13,082 nt of DNA, taken from assembly GCA_044375105.1 (NCBI GenBank), contig JBILNK010000122.1:1-13082 (forward strand), in the 5' to 3' direction. A program made the position numbers and the translations under genes. Positions within the stretch are counted from its first letter, which is position 1. Every line of letters begins with the position of its first letter. The stretch comes from JBIKLM01 sp044375105 (GTDB taxonomy: Bacteria; Planctomycetota; UBA1135; GCA-002686595). The notes beneath the pieces were generated by a model, which saw nothing but the letters and a program-made list of their open reading frames with translations, was not told the origin of the DNA and ran no database searches. Positions 5,656 to 12,483 of this stretch are shown one piece after another.

Positions 5656-7773
5656 ATGCGCCCGCTGCTCTTCGCCCCGCTGCTGCTGCTGCTGGCGGTC
5701 TGCTTGCTCGCGCTCGGGGCGCACCGGCTGCGCGATCGCCTGGGACCCGTGCACCGCCTGGAGGGCGAAGCGCGCCTGCCCAGCGGCAGCCAGGTGCTGA
5801 TCGACGATCCGGATGCGGCCTATCACCTGCGGCGGGTCTCGATCGCGCTGGCCAGCGGCGCGGTGCCCGAATTCGACCAGGCCCTCAACCACCCGCAGGG
5901 CAGCGCGGTGCCCTGGCCGCCGAGCTTCGACGCCTTTCTCGCCCGTCTGGCGAAGGGCCTGCTCCCCGAGCGCGCCGAAGGCGCCCTGGGCGGCCGCAGC
6001 GAGGCCGATCTCGAGCGCCTGCTGGCGTCCTTGCCACCCTGGTTGGGCGCCCTGGCGGCCCTGGCGGTCGCCTGGGCCGCGAGCCAGTTCGCGCCCGCCG
6101 GCTCAGGTCCGCTGCATCGGGCCGGCTTGGCTCTGCTGGCCGGGGCGCTCTATGCGGCGACGCCGATCTCGATCTGGTACGCGGGCTACGGGCGGATCGA
6201 CCACCATGTGGCCACGGCCCTGCTCCTCGCGCTGGCCCTGGGCGCCGGGCAGCGGGCGCTCAGCGCTCGGGAGCTGGCTCCGGCGCTGGTCTCGGGCTCG
6301 GCCACCGGCTTCGCCCTAGGCATCGGACTGCTGTGCTTCCTGGGCTCGGCGGTCTCCGTGGCCGGCGTTTTGTTCGCGCTCTATCTGCGCGCGGCCTTGG
6401 CCGAGGGCCCCGGCGGCCGCCCCCTGCGCTTCGCCGGCCTGCTGACCGCCGCCTGCGCGACCCTAGCGGTGGCGCCGGCCGCCGAGGCCAGTCCTTGGAA
6501 TCTGGTGCAGCCCGGCTCGCTGATCAACCTGAGCCTGGGGGTCCCGCGCGCGCTCCTGGCGGCCGCGCTCCCGTTCTTGGCCCTCGAAGTCTGCGCCCGC
6601 GCCGGCCGCAGCCGGGCCGTGGGCGTGGGGGTGTCCCTGGTCAGCGTGGCCTTGGCCGTGGTGCTGCTGCCCGGATTCCTTGAGGGGGCCCGAGAAGGCT
6701 TCGCCTGGGCCAGCCGGCAGAACCAATTCATGGACGTGGTCGAGGAGAGCCGGCCGCTCTTGGCGCCGGGCTGGATCGGCGCCCTGCGCGATCTGGGGGC
6801 CTGGTCCCCGGCGGCGCCGCTGCTGATCCCCGCGCTCCTGTGGATGGCCTGGCGGGGGCTGGCGGGAGCCGGCCTGCTGCTGCCGCAGCTCCTGCTGCTC
6901 GGCATCTCGACCCTGGCGCAGCGGCGCTTCGGCGACGCCTTCGCCGTGCCGCTGGCGATCGGAACGTCCCTGGTGGTCGTGACCGGGGTCCGCGCCGGCT
7001 GGCAAACGAAGGGCGCGCGGCGCGCTGCGGCGATTTTCCTCGCGGTCCTGCCGCTGTTGGCCCTCGGCACCACGCTCTCCGGGTTGCTCGGCGGTTTGCC
7101 GAGCGCCGACGAGGTCGCCGATCTGCGCGCCTGGCGCCAGGAGCGGCTGGCCCTGCTGCAAAGTCTGCGCGATCCGAAGGCAGCCGCGTTGGCGCTCGAT
7201 CCCCGGGCGGGGGGACGGGGCGCGGTGCTGTCCAGCTGGAGCCTCGGCCACCTGATCGAGTACCACGGGCAGCGTCCGACGATCGCCACCAACTTCGGCA
7301 GCTTCGTCGGCGAAGCCAACTTCCGGGCCCACGCGGAGGCGCTGCTCGAGCGCGATCCGGCGGCTTTGTTCGAGCGCTTGCTGGCCCTCGACGTGGTCTG
7401 TCTGGCGCTCACGCCGCGCCAGTGCGGGGAGCTGACCTCCCTGGCGCGCATCGCGGGCTATGACGCGGCGCAGAGAGCGGAGCTGTTCCAGCGCGGCGCC
7501 CGCGGCAAGTCGTTCTCGCGCCTGGCCGAACAAAGCGCTTTGTTCCAGCTGGCCCTGCACGATCTCGAGCCCGGCGCGCGTCGCCTGGCCCTGCCGGATG
7601 GCCGCGCGCTGGAGCTGCTCGCACGCACGGCCCGCCGCGAGACCCCCGACGGTCGCCGGGCGGGCCCCGGCAGCCCCGGCAGCGGCCCGGCCCTGTCCCT
7701 GTGGAGGGTGATCGACCCGCGCCGCGAGCGCAGCGGCGGCCTGCGTCCGACGGAGCTCCGTCCGTTGCGCTGA
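5656..7773 (+). CDS. STT3/PglB-like oligosaccharyltransferase-type membrane glycosyltransferase
   Basis: This 705-residue protein has a membrane anchor at about 4-22, many further hydrophobic segments to about residue 480, and a soluble C-terminal domain. The layout is that of STT3/AglB/PglB (GT66) enzymes, which move lipid-linked glycans to protein on the outer face of the membrane. Matching motifs include the first-loop acidic motif DDPDAAYHLRR (50-60) and NHPQGSAVPWPP (78-89). GYGRIDHH (177-184) gives the second acidic site, and VVEES around Glu363/364 lies where the TIxE-type glutamate is expected. At 526-533 SSWSLGHL stands where WWDxG normally binds the acceptor. The Asp is replaced by Ser, so acceptor choice may differ or the enzyme may be O-directed. 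The start at 5656 directly precedes the first helix. The gene is probably co-transcribed with the exported protein upstream. Family placement rests on these motifs; the donor and target are unknown. Confidence 0.8.
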   Translation: MRPLLFAPLLLLLAVCLLALGAHRLRDRLGPVHRLEGEARLPSGSQVLIDDPDAAYHLRRVSIALASGAVPEFDQALNHPQGSAVPWPPSFDAFLARLAKGLLPERAEGALGGRSEADLERLLASLPPWLGALAALAVAWAASQFAPAGSGPLHRAGLALLAGALYAATPISIWYAGYGRIDHHVATALLLALALGAGQRALSARELAPALVSGSATGFALGIGLLCFLGSAVSVAGVLFALYLRAALAEGPGGRPLRFAGLLTAACATLAVAPAAEASPWNLVQPGSLINLSLGVPRALLAAALPFLALEVCARAGRSRAVGVGVSLVSVALAVVLLPGFLEGAREGFAWASRQNQFMDVVEESRPLLAPGWIGALRDLGAWSPAAPLLIPALLWMAWRGLAGAGLLLPQLLLLGISTLAQRRFGDAFAVPLAIGTSLVVVTGVRAGWQTKGARRAAAIFLAVLPLLALGTTLSGLLGGLPSADEVADLRAWRQERLALLQSLRDPKAAALALDPRAGGRGAVLSSWSLGHLIEYHGQRPTIATNFGSFVGEANFRAHAEALLERDPAALFERLLALDVVCLALTPRQCGELTSLARIAGYDAAQRAELFQRGARGKSFSRLAEQSALFQLALHDLEPGARRLALPDGRALELLARTARRETPDGRRAGPGSPGSGPALSLWRVIDPRRERSGGLRPTELRPLR

Positions 7774-7832
7774 GGGCCCGGCGCTGCTGCATGGGCGCAG
7801 CCCGAGTCGATCTTTCCTCAGCCGGCCGCCTG

Positions 7833-8174
7833 TCAGAAGGGCTTGAAGTACACCGCGTAGAGGGCCGCGGCGATCGCCAGCATCGCCACGGCGGTCAGCT
7901 GCCCCGCCTGGGCCGGCTTGCGGAAAGCGATCCCAGCCAGGGCCGCGAGGATCAGCCAGGCCCCGAGCTTGACCGCGACCCAGCCCGGGAATCCGTACTT
8001 GAGTTTGGCCAACAGGCCGAAGCCGCCCACGAGCGCCACCAGGGCGTAGATCCCCGAGCGCATCAAGACTGCGCGCTTGCGCTCCGGGTCGGGGCGCGCG
8101 AAGGCCTGGAAGGTGGTAGCGGTCAGCATCAGCACGCCGAGCACGTGCAGGAACGAGTAGAAGGTCGGGGACAT
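7833..8174 (-). CDS. Small four-helix integral membrane protein, function unknown
   Basis: The 113-residue protein is almost entirely membrane-embedded. Helices are expected at about 5-25 (YSFLHVLGVLMLTATTF), 39-58 (RSGIYALVALVGGFGLL), 64-84 (GWVAVKLGAWLILAALAGI) and 91-110, ending in YFKPF. A charged loop PDPERKR lies between helices 1 and 2. His10 in helix 1 and Lys70 in helix 3 are in-membrane polar residues. The layout resembles small SirB- or CopD-like membrane proteins, but the resemblance is general and no function is claimed. The ATG at 8174 directly precedes the first helix. It is convergent with the STT3-like gene (59 bp between stops) and lies downstream of the WXXGXW-protein gene on the same strand, separated by a strong hairpin. 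Confidence 0.75.
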   Translation of the reverse strand: MSPTFYSFLHVLGVLMLTATTFQAFARPDPERKRAVLMRSGIYALVALVGGFGLLAKLKYGFPGWVAVKLGAWLILAALAGIAFRKPAQAGQLTAVAMLAIAAALYAVYFKPF

Positions 8175-8253
8175 GCCGGGATGCTAACCGCGCGCGGAGC
8201 GGGCCGATCCGCCGCCCGGCGGACGACAGGCCGTGGGGCGCAACGCGGACGAG

Positions 8254-8288
8254 CGCACCCCGCCGACCGGGTTGGTCGGCGGGGTGCG
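8254..8288 (-). terminator. Perfect 15-bp GC-rich hairpin downstream of the WXXGXW gene
   Basis: CGCACCCCGCCGACC (8254-8268) and GGTCGGCGGGGTGCG (8274-8288) are exact reverse complements around a GGGTT loop. It lies 88 bp beyond the stop of the minus-strand WXXGXW gene and 79 bp upstream of the next minus-strand start. The most economical reading is transcription termination between these two genes. No T-run follows on the minus strand (the next bases are CTCGTCC), so it is a non-canonical terminator candidate, or alternatively an mRNA-stabilising structure. Confidence 0.6.
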
Positions 8289-8376
8289 GGTTGGCGGAGC
8301 CGGATCGCGGGCTCGAGCCTTTGCGCGGGGCTGGTGCCGCGGTCCGGCTGGGTCCGAACCGTTCGCTCCGGGCGGA

Positions 8377-8838
8377 TCAGCAGCCGGGCTGCCAGTACCC
8401 CGGCCGCCAAACCTGGACGCAGCGGGTCTCGAAGCGCCCGGGCTGTTCGACCAGGCGATAGCGGCCGGGTTGCACCAGCACCTGGTAGGGGCGGCCGCAG
8501 GCGTCGTGGAGGGTGGCGTAGACCGGCTCGCACCAGAGCTGGGTCCAGGTTCCGGGCACCCAGACCTGCTGCTGCTCGTTGATCCACTGGCCTGGGACCC
8601 AGACCGGGGGCGGGGGCGGGCAGGGGCGTCCGTAGGCGCCGATCGAGACGCTGACGTGGGGCGTGTGGAGGCTCAGCCCGAGGCCGGGCTTCGCCGGGCC
8701 GGGGTGTCCGTAAGAGCCCGGCTTGTGGAACGGCGCGGCGGGCGGGTGTCCGCCGTAGGCGGGGTGGCACTTCTGCGCTGCGGCCGGGGCGGCGCCGGCC
8801 GCGAACAGGGTCAGACAGGCGAGGACCAGGATCTTCAT
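8377..8838 (-). CDS. Exported WXXGXW-repeat protein (BcpO-like)
   Basis: The protein has 153 residues. An N-terminal signal peptide (MKILVLACLTLFAAGAAPAAA) is predicted to be cleaved near residue 21. Next comes a Gly, Pro and His-rich stretch (about 25-60) and a poly-Pro run at 74-78. Three WXXGXW motifs follow: WVPGQW (80-85), WVPGTW (93-98) and WRPGYW (144-149). Such motifs define a loose group of small exported proteins, some annotated as BcpO-related, whose function is not settled. Six cysteines remain after the signal peptide, four of them in the C-terminal half, so disulfides are likely. The open frame extends far upstream, but the ATG at 8838 is chosen because it begins the signal peptide. 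No Shine-Dalgarno is present. Each side of the gene carries a perfect GC-rich hairpin. Confidence 0.78.
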   Translation of the reverse strand: MKILVLACLTLFAAGAAPAAAQKCHPAYGGHPPAAPFHKPGSYGHPGPAKPGLGLSLHTPHVSVSIGAYGRPCPPPPPVWVPGQWINEQQQVWVPGTWTQLWCEPVYATLHDACGRPYQVLVQPGRYRLVEQPGRFETRCVQVWRPGYWQPGC

Positions 8839-8888
8839 GGAGGTGGGTGGGGGGGGCGCGGGGCCCGCCCGGATGCCGCTCTGCGAAG

Positions 8889-8932
8889 GGCGTGCCGCGC
8901 GCCCCCAATCCCCGGAGGGCGCGCGGCACGCC
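8889..8932. repeat. Perfect 16-bp inverted repeat in the divergent promoter region
   Basis: GGCGTGCCGCGCGCCC (8889-8904) and GGGCGCGCGGCACGCC (8917-8932) are exact reverse complements around a 12-base loop CCAATCCCCGGA. The repeat lies between the divergent WXXGXW (start 8838) and PilZ (start 9028) genes. It would fall in the leader or promoter of either one. It could be an RNA stem controlling the WXXGXW mRNA, or a bidirectional transcription barrier. Its sequence differs from the hairpin at 8254-8288, so the two are not copies of one element. Confidence 0.65.
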
Positions 8933-9027
8933 GTGGCGTCCCTTTGGAGCTGCGCTGTGCTCTGGGTGAGACAGCTCAAGTCCACCGGGCCGGGGCGCCG
9001 AAACCGAGGCATCCAACGGAGCGCGTC

Positions 9028-9369
9028 ATGCCCCTCTCTCAGCCCGAACCGACCGAAGAAGGCGACCTGCAGGGGAGCCTGTCGGCGCTGTCCTGCGGCG
9101 CGGAGCGCCGCCGCGCTCAGCGCGACGCGCTCACACTGCCGGTCGAACTGCGCTTCGCCGACCAGGCCATGGTGGGTTCGAGCGCCGACGTCTCGGACAC
9201 AGGCCTCCTGTTCCTGACCGATGCCCCGGTGGAGGTGGTGGTGCGGATCGAGACCGAGGCCGGCCCGGTCGAGCACCGCGGCCGGTTGGTGCGCGGTCAG
9301 CAGCTGGGCGCCACGATCACGGCCCTGGCGATCGCCTTCGAGCCGACCAGCGAGCGCCGCGGGGCTTGA
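9028..9369 (+). CDS. Stand-alone PilZ domain protein (probable c-di-GMP receptor)
   Basis: The protein has 113 residues. After a 25-residue polar tail it shows both PilZ ligand motifs: an RxxxR box within ERRRAQR (Arg28 and Arg32) and D-x-S-x-x-G in ADVSDTG (Asp54, Ser56, Gly59). Predicted beta strands follow to the end (VVVRIETEAGPV, HRGRLVRGQQLGATI). PilZ proteins bind cyclic di-GMP and change the activity of partner proteins in motility, exopolysaccharide or secretion pathways. Nothing is fused to the domain, so it would act through a partner. The ATG at 9028 has a modest GGAG upstream (about 9018-9021). The molybdoenzyme gene follows after 32 bp, so the two may share a transcript, although no functional link is obvious. 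Confidence 0.85.
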   Translation: MPLSQPEPTEEGDLQGSLSALSCGAERRRAQRDALTLPVELRFADQAMVGSSADVSDTGLLFLTDAPVEVVVRIETEAGPVEHRGRLVRGQQLGATITALAIAFEPTSERRGA

Positions 9370-9401
9370 CGCCCGGGCCCCTAGGGGGCCAGGCTCTGCC
9401 C

Positions 9402-10136
9402 ATGGGCGAGCCGCACGCTAGCGATCTCCCGGCGGACTCCCTGGTGGAGAAGCGCCGGCGCTTCATCGAGCGCCAGAAGGCGGCCCACCCCGATCGCGTC
9501 GACGTGCGTTTCGCCGGGCGCCGACCGGAGGGCCTCGGGCCCCCCAACCGCCACGGCCTGCCGCGCCTGCCGGTGGGCCAACACGCGGTCAAGAATTGGC
9601 CGGTCCTGGACCTCGGCGACCTGCCCGATGTGCGGCGCGAGGACTTCCGCTTGGAAGTCGGCGGCCTGGTCGAGGAGCCGCTGCGGCTCGACTGGTCCGG
9701 CTTCGAGGCCCTGCCGCGCAGCGAACAACAGGCCGATTTCCATTGCGTCACCGGCTGGAGCCGCTTCGACCTGTCCCTGTCCGGGGTGCGCCTGCTCGAC
9801 CTGTTGACCCGGGTGGTGCCCCGAGAGCAAGCGCGTTTCGTGCACTTCACCGGCAGCGACCGGGCGCCGGGCACGGCGATCCCCTACACCACGTCCCTGC
9901 CGCTCGAGCGCGCCCTCGAGCCGGATGTGATGCTGGTCGATCGGGTCGACGGCCGGGCCCTGGCCCGCGAACATGGCGGGCCTCTGCGGGTGATCACGCC
10001 GCGGCTTTACGCCTGGAAGGGCACCAAGTGGCTGTGTCGCATCGAACTCCTGGCGGAGGACCGCCCGGGCTTCTGGGAGCAGCGCGGCTATTCGAACAGC
10101 GCCGAGCCCTGGTACGACGACCGTTATTCCTCATGA
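9402..10136 (+). CDS. Sulfite-oxidase-like molybdopterin-dependent oxidoreductase
   Basis: The protein has 244 residues. It matches the short 'sulfite oxidase-like' class of the SUOX/YedY fold. LPVGQHAVKNWPVLDLGDLP leads into the core, DFHCVTGWSRFDLS carries the invariant Mo-binding Cys115, and IPYTTSLPLERAL follows. The C-terminal block reads GGPLRVITPRLYAWKGTKW, then ends in RPGFWEQRGYSNSAEPW. It would bind Mo-molybdopterin; the substrate is not known for this class. No Tat or Sec signal and no dimerisation domain or heme domain are present, so a cytoplasmic enzyme with a separate electron partner is likely. The ATG at 9402 is preferred to the TTG at 9366, which overlaps the pilZ stop. The stop overlaps the GNAT start (ATGA). 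Confidence 0.88.
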   Translation: MGEPHASDLPADSLVEKRRRFIERQKAAHPDRVDVRFAGRRPEGLGPPNRHGLPRLPVGQHAVKNWPVLDLGDLPDVRREDFRLEVGGLVEEPLRLDWSGFEALPRSEQQADFHCVTGWSRFDLSLSGVRLLDLLTRVVPREQARFVHFTGSDRAPGTAIPYTTSLPLERALEPDVMLVDRVDGRALAREHGGPLRVITPRLYAWKGTKWLCRIELLAEDRPGFWEQRGYSNSAEPWYDDRYSS

Positions 10137-10624
10137 GCGCGATCCCCAGCGATGCCCAGATCCGCGTGCGCCCCGCGCGCCGCGACGAAGCCGCCCTGAT
10201 CGCCGAGATGAACCGGCGCATGGCGCTCGAGACCGAGGGCCTCGAACTCGACGGCGCACGCCTGCTGCGCGGGGTCGAAGCCGTCTTCGACGATCCGCAC
10301 AAGGGCCAGTACTTCGTGGCCGAAGGCCGCCTCGCCGCGGATCAGCCGCCGCGCCCGTGGGCCTGCTTGCTGATCACCCGCGAATGGAGCGACTGGCGCG
10401 CCGGCTGGTTCTGGTGGATCCAGAGCGTCTACACCGAACCCAGCGCCCGCGGCCGCGGATGCTATTCCGCGCTCCACACCCATCTGCTGACCGCTGCCCG
10501 CGCCGACCCGGCCGTGCGCGGCCTGCGCCTCTACGTGGAGCGCGACAACCGCTCCGCCCAGGCGGTCTACGCCCACCTGGGCATGCAGGAGACCCACTAC
10601 CGGGTGTTCGAAGCCGGCCTGTGA
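10133..10624 (+). CDS. GNAT family N-acetyltransferase
   Basis: The 163-residue protein has the GNAT fold. It opens with the strand IRVRPARRDEAALIAEMN. The central strand WFWWIQSVYTEPSARGRG leads into the acetyl-CoA pyrophosphate loop R106-G-R-G109, and the next helix is CYSALHTHLL. The final part is LRLYVERDNRSAQAVYAHLG, the typical closing 'N..A...Y..LGF'-like motif. It would transfer an acetyl group from acetyl-CoA to an unknown amine or protein. The start overlaps the molybdoenzyme stop by ATGA, which indicates translational coupling. A hairpin lies 18 bases after the stop. Confidence 0.88.
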   Translation: MSAIPSDAQIRVRPARRDEAALIAEMNRRMALETEGLELDGARLLRGVEAVFDDPHKGQYFVAEGRLAADQPPRPWACLLITREWSDWRAGWFWWIQSVYTEPSARGRGCYSALHTHLLTAARADPAVRGLRLYVERDNRSAQAVYAHLGMQETHYRVFEAGL

Positions 10625-10904
10625 CCTGGGGCGGCGGCCGCTGGTGCCGCTCGGCGCTGCAGCGAGCGCACCGGGCTGGCCGCAGGGTGGCGCCGCTCCA
10701 CCGGACCGTCCGAGCGGTCGCAGTCCAGAGGCCCGTCCGCTTCGGGTTCGCCCCGCCCAGGCTGCTCTTCCCAGGGCTCACGCAGCCGGCCGCTCGGCGG
10801 CAGCGGACCCGAAGGCCCGAACCGGCCGGATCCCGGGAAGCAGGGCGCGTCGAGCATCCGGTCCTGCTGGCTGAGCAACCTCAAAGTCGATTGCCCCGTG
10901 GCCG
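10625..10904. other. 280-bp convergent intergenic region without a convincing gene
   Basis: This gap lies between the convergent GNAT and pterin dehydratase genes. It is as GC-rich as its surroundings. A minus-strand frame stays open through it; one possible ATG-initiated peptide would start near 10860 and end at 10597, inside the GNAT gene. That peptide is rich in Pro, Arg and Gly without a domain, so I do not call it. I saw no tmRNA, RNase P, SRP or tRNA signature. Palindromic pieces include the hairpin at 10643-10672, and GTCCGCT near 10735 facing AGCGGAC near 10802. Confidence 0.5.
10643..10672 (+). terminator. Imperfect hairpin after the GNAT gene
   Basis: GGTGCCGCTCG (10643-10653) pairs with CGAGCGCACC (10663-10672), a 10-bp stem with a single bulged C and a 9-base loop GCGCTGCAG. 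It begins 18 bases after the GNAT stop, the expected place for termination of the pilZ-molybdoenzyme-GNAT transcript. There is no T-run after it, so this is a candidate only. Confidence 0.45.
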
Positions 10905-11207
10905 TCAGCTCGCGCCCAGGTCCTTGGCCAAGCGTTCCAGTTCCCGCGCCAGAGCGAAGTCGAGGGGCGTCAGGGCCCTGGCGGAATGGGTGGTGAGTTC
11001 GATGCGCACCCGGTCGTAGACGCCGCTCCAGTCCGGATGGTGGTCGAGGGCTTCCGCGGCGAAGGCGGCGCCGGTCAGGAACAGGGCCCCGCGGCGGAAA
11101 TCGGGGAAGCGATACTCGCGGATCAGACGCACACCCTCGCGGCGCCAGGCCGGGAGGGCCGCCAGGCCCGCTTGGATCGCGGCTTCGTCGAGGGGCTGGC
11201 GGGACAT
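10905..11207 (-). CDS. phhB: Pterin-4a-carbinolamine dehydratase (PCD/DCoH, PhhB-like)
   Basis: The enzyme dehydrates 4a-hydroxytetrahydrobiopterin-type carbinolamines, regenerating the pterin cofactor after aromatic amino acid hydroxylation. The 100-residue length is normal. The family signature is complete: E52-x3-H-H-P (EALDHHP), then Tyr, nine residues later a His (LTTHSARALTPLD), and a closing Asp. The conserved block around residues 45-60 is GAAFAAEALDHHPDW. The ATG at 11207 is the natural start. It lies 14 bp after the HtrA-like protease stop on the same strand, so they are probably one operon. No phenylalanine hydroxylase is in the window, so the physiological partner is unseen; a role in molybdopterin-related or folate metabolism is also discussed for the family. 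Confidence 0.92.
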   Translation of the reverse strand: MSRQPLDEAAIQAGLAALPAWRREGVRLIREYRFPDFRRGALFLTGAAFAAEALDHHPDWSGVYDRVRIELTTHSARALTPLDFALARELERLAKDLGAS

Positions 11208-11221
11208 GGGCCTCGGCGGGA

Positions 11222-12286
<1,065 letters not shown>

Positions 12287-12483
12287 GGCGGTCGCGATCG
12301 AAGGGGGAAACGAGCGGGTCCTGCCAGGGGCGGAGGACCTGCCGGCGATCCCAGCAGATAGGATCTAAACGAGTCCGTCACAGCGGCTCGCGTGCAGCGT
12401 AGCCGCAGCGTATGGCTTGTGGGGTCTCAGCGGACCCCTCCGCCCAGCCGTTCCGCCCACGCAACCACGCATTTCCCACCCCG
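12287..12483. promoter_or_regulatory. Divergent promoter region of the protease and cysteine-rich protein
   Basis: This 197-bp spacer separates two divergent envelope-protein genes. A lone AT-rich patch at about 12355-12369 contains TAGGAT (12359-12364), a possible -10 for the plus strand. Small inverted repeats are GCGGCT (12383-12388) with AGCCGC (12401-12406), and GGGGTC (12421-12426) with GACCCC (12433-12438). No Shine-Dalgarno precedes either start. All of these are weak signals. Confidence 0.35.

Noticed and set aside
6381..7560. Two overlapping minus-strand frames opposite the STT3-like gene
   Set aside because: Both products are low-complexity and the plus strand has coherent membrane helices and motifs.
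8129..9016. Minus-strand frame spanning the WXXGXW gene in another phase
   Set aside because: It has Pro/Arg-rich content only. The chosen frame starts with a signal peptide and has three WXXGXW motifs.
8839..9276. Upstream extension of the WXXGXW gene into the PilZ gene
   Set aside because: It would run antisense to PilZ and bury the signal peptide inside a long protein.
10597..10860. Possible small minus-strand gene in the convergent gap
   Set aside because: The predicted peptide is Pro/Gly/Arg-rich, lacks any motif, overlaps the GNAT gene end and has no ribosome binding site.
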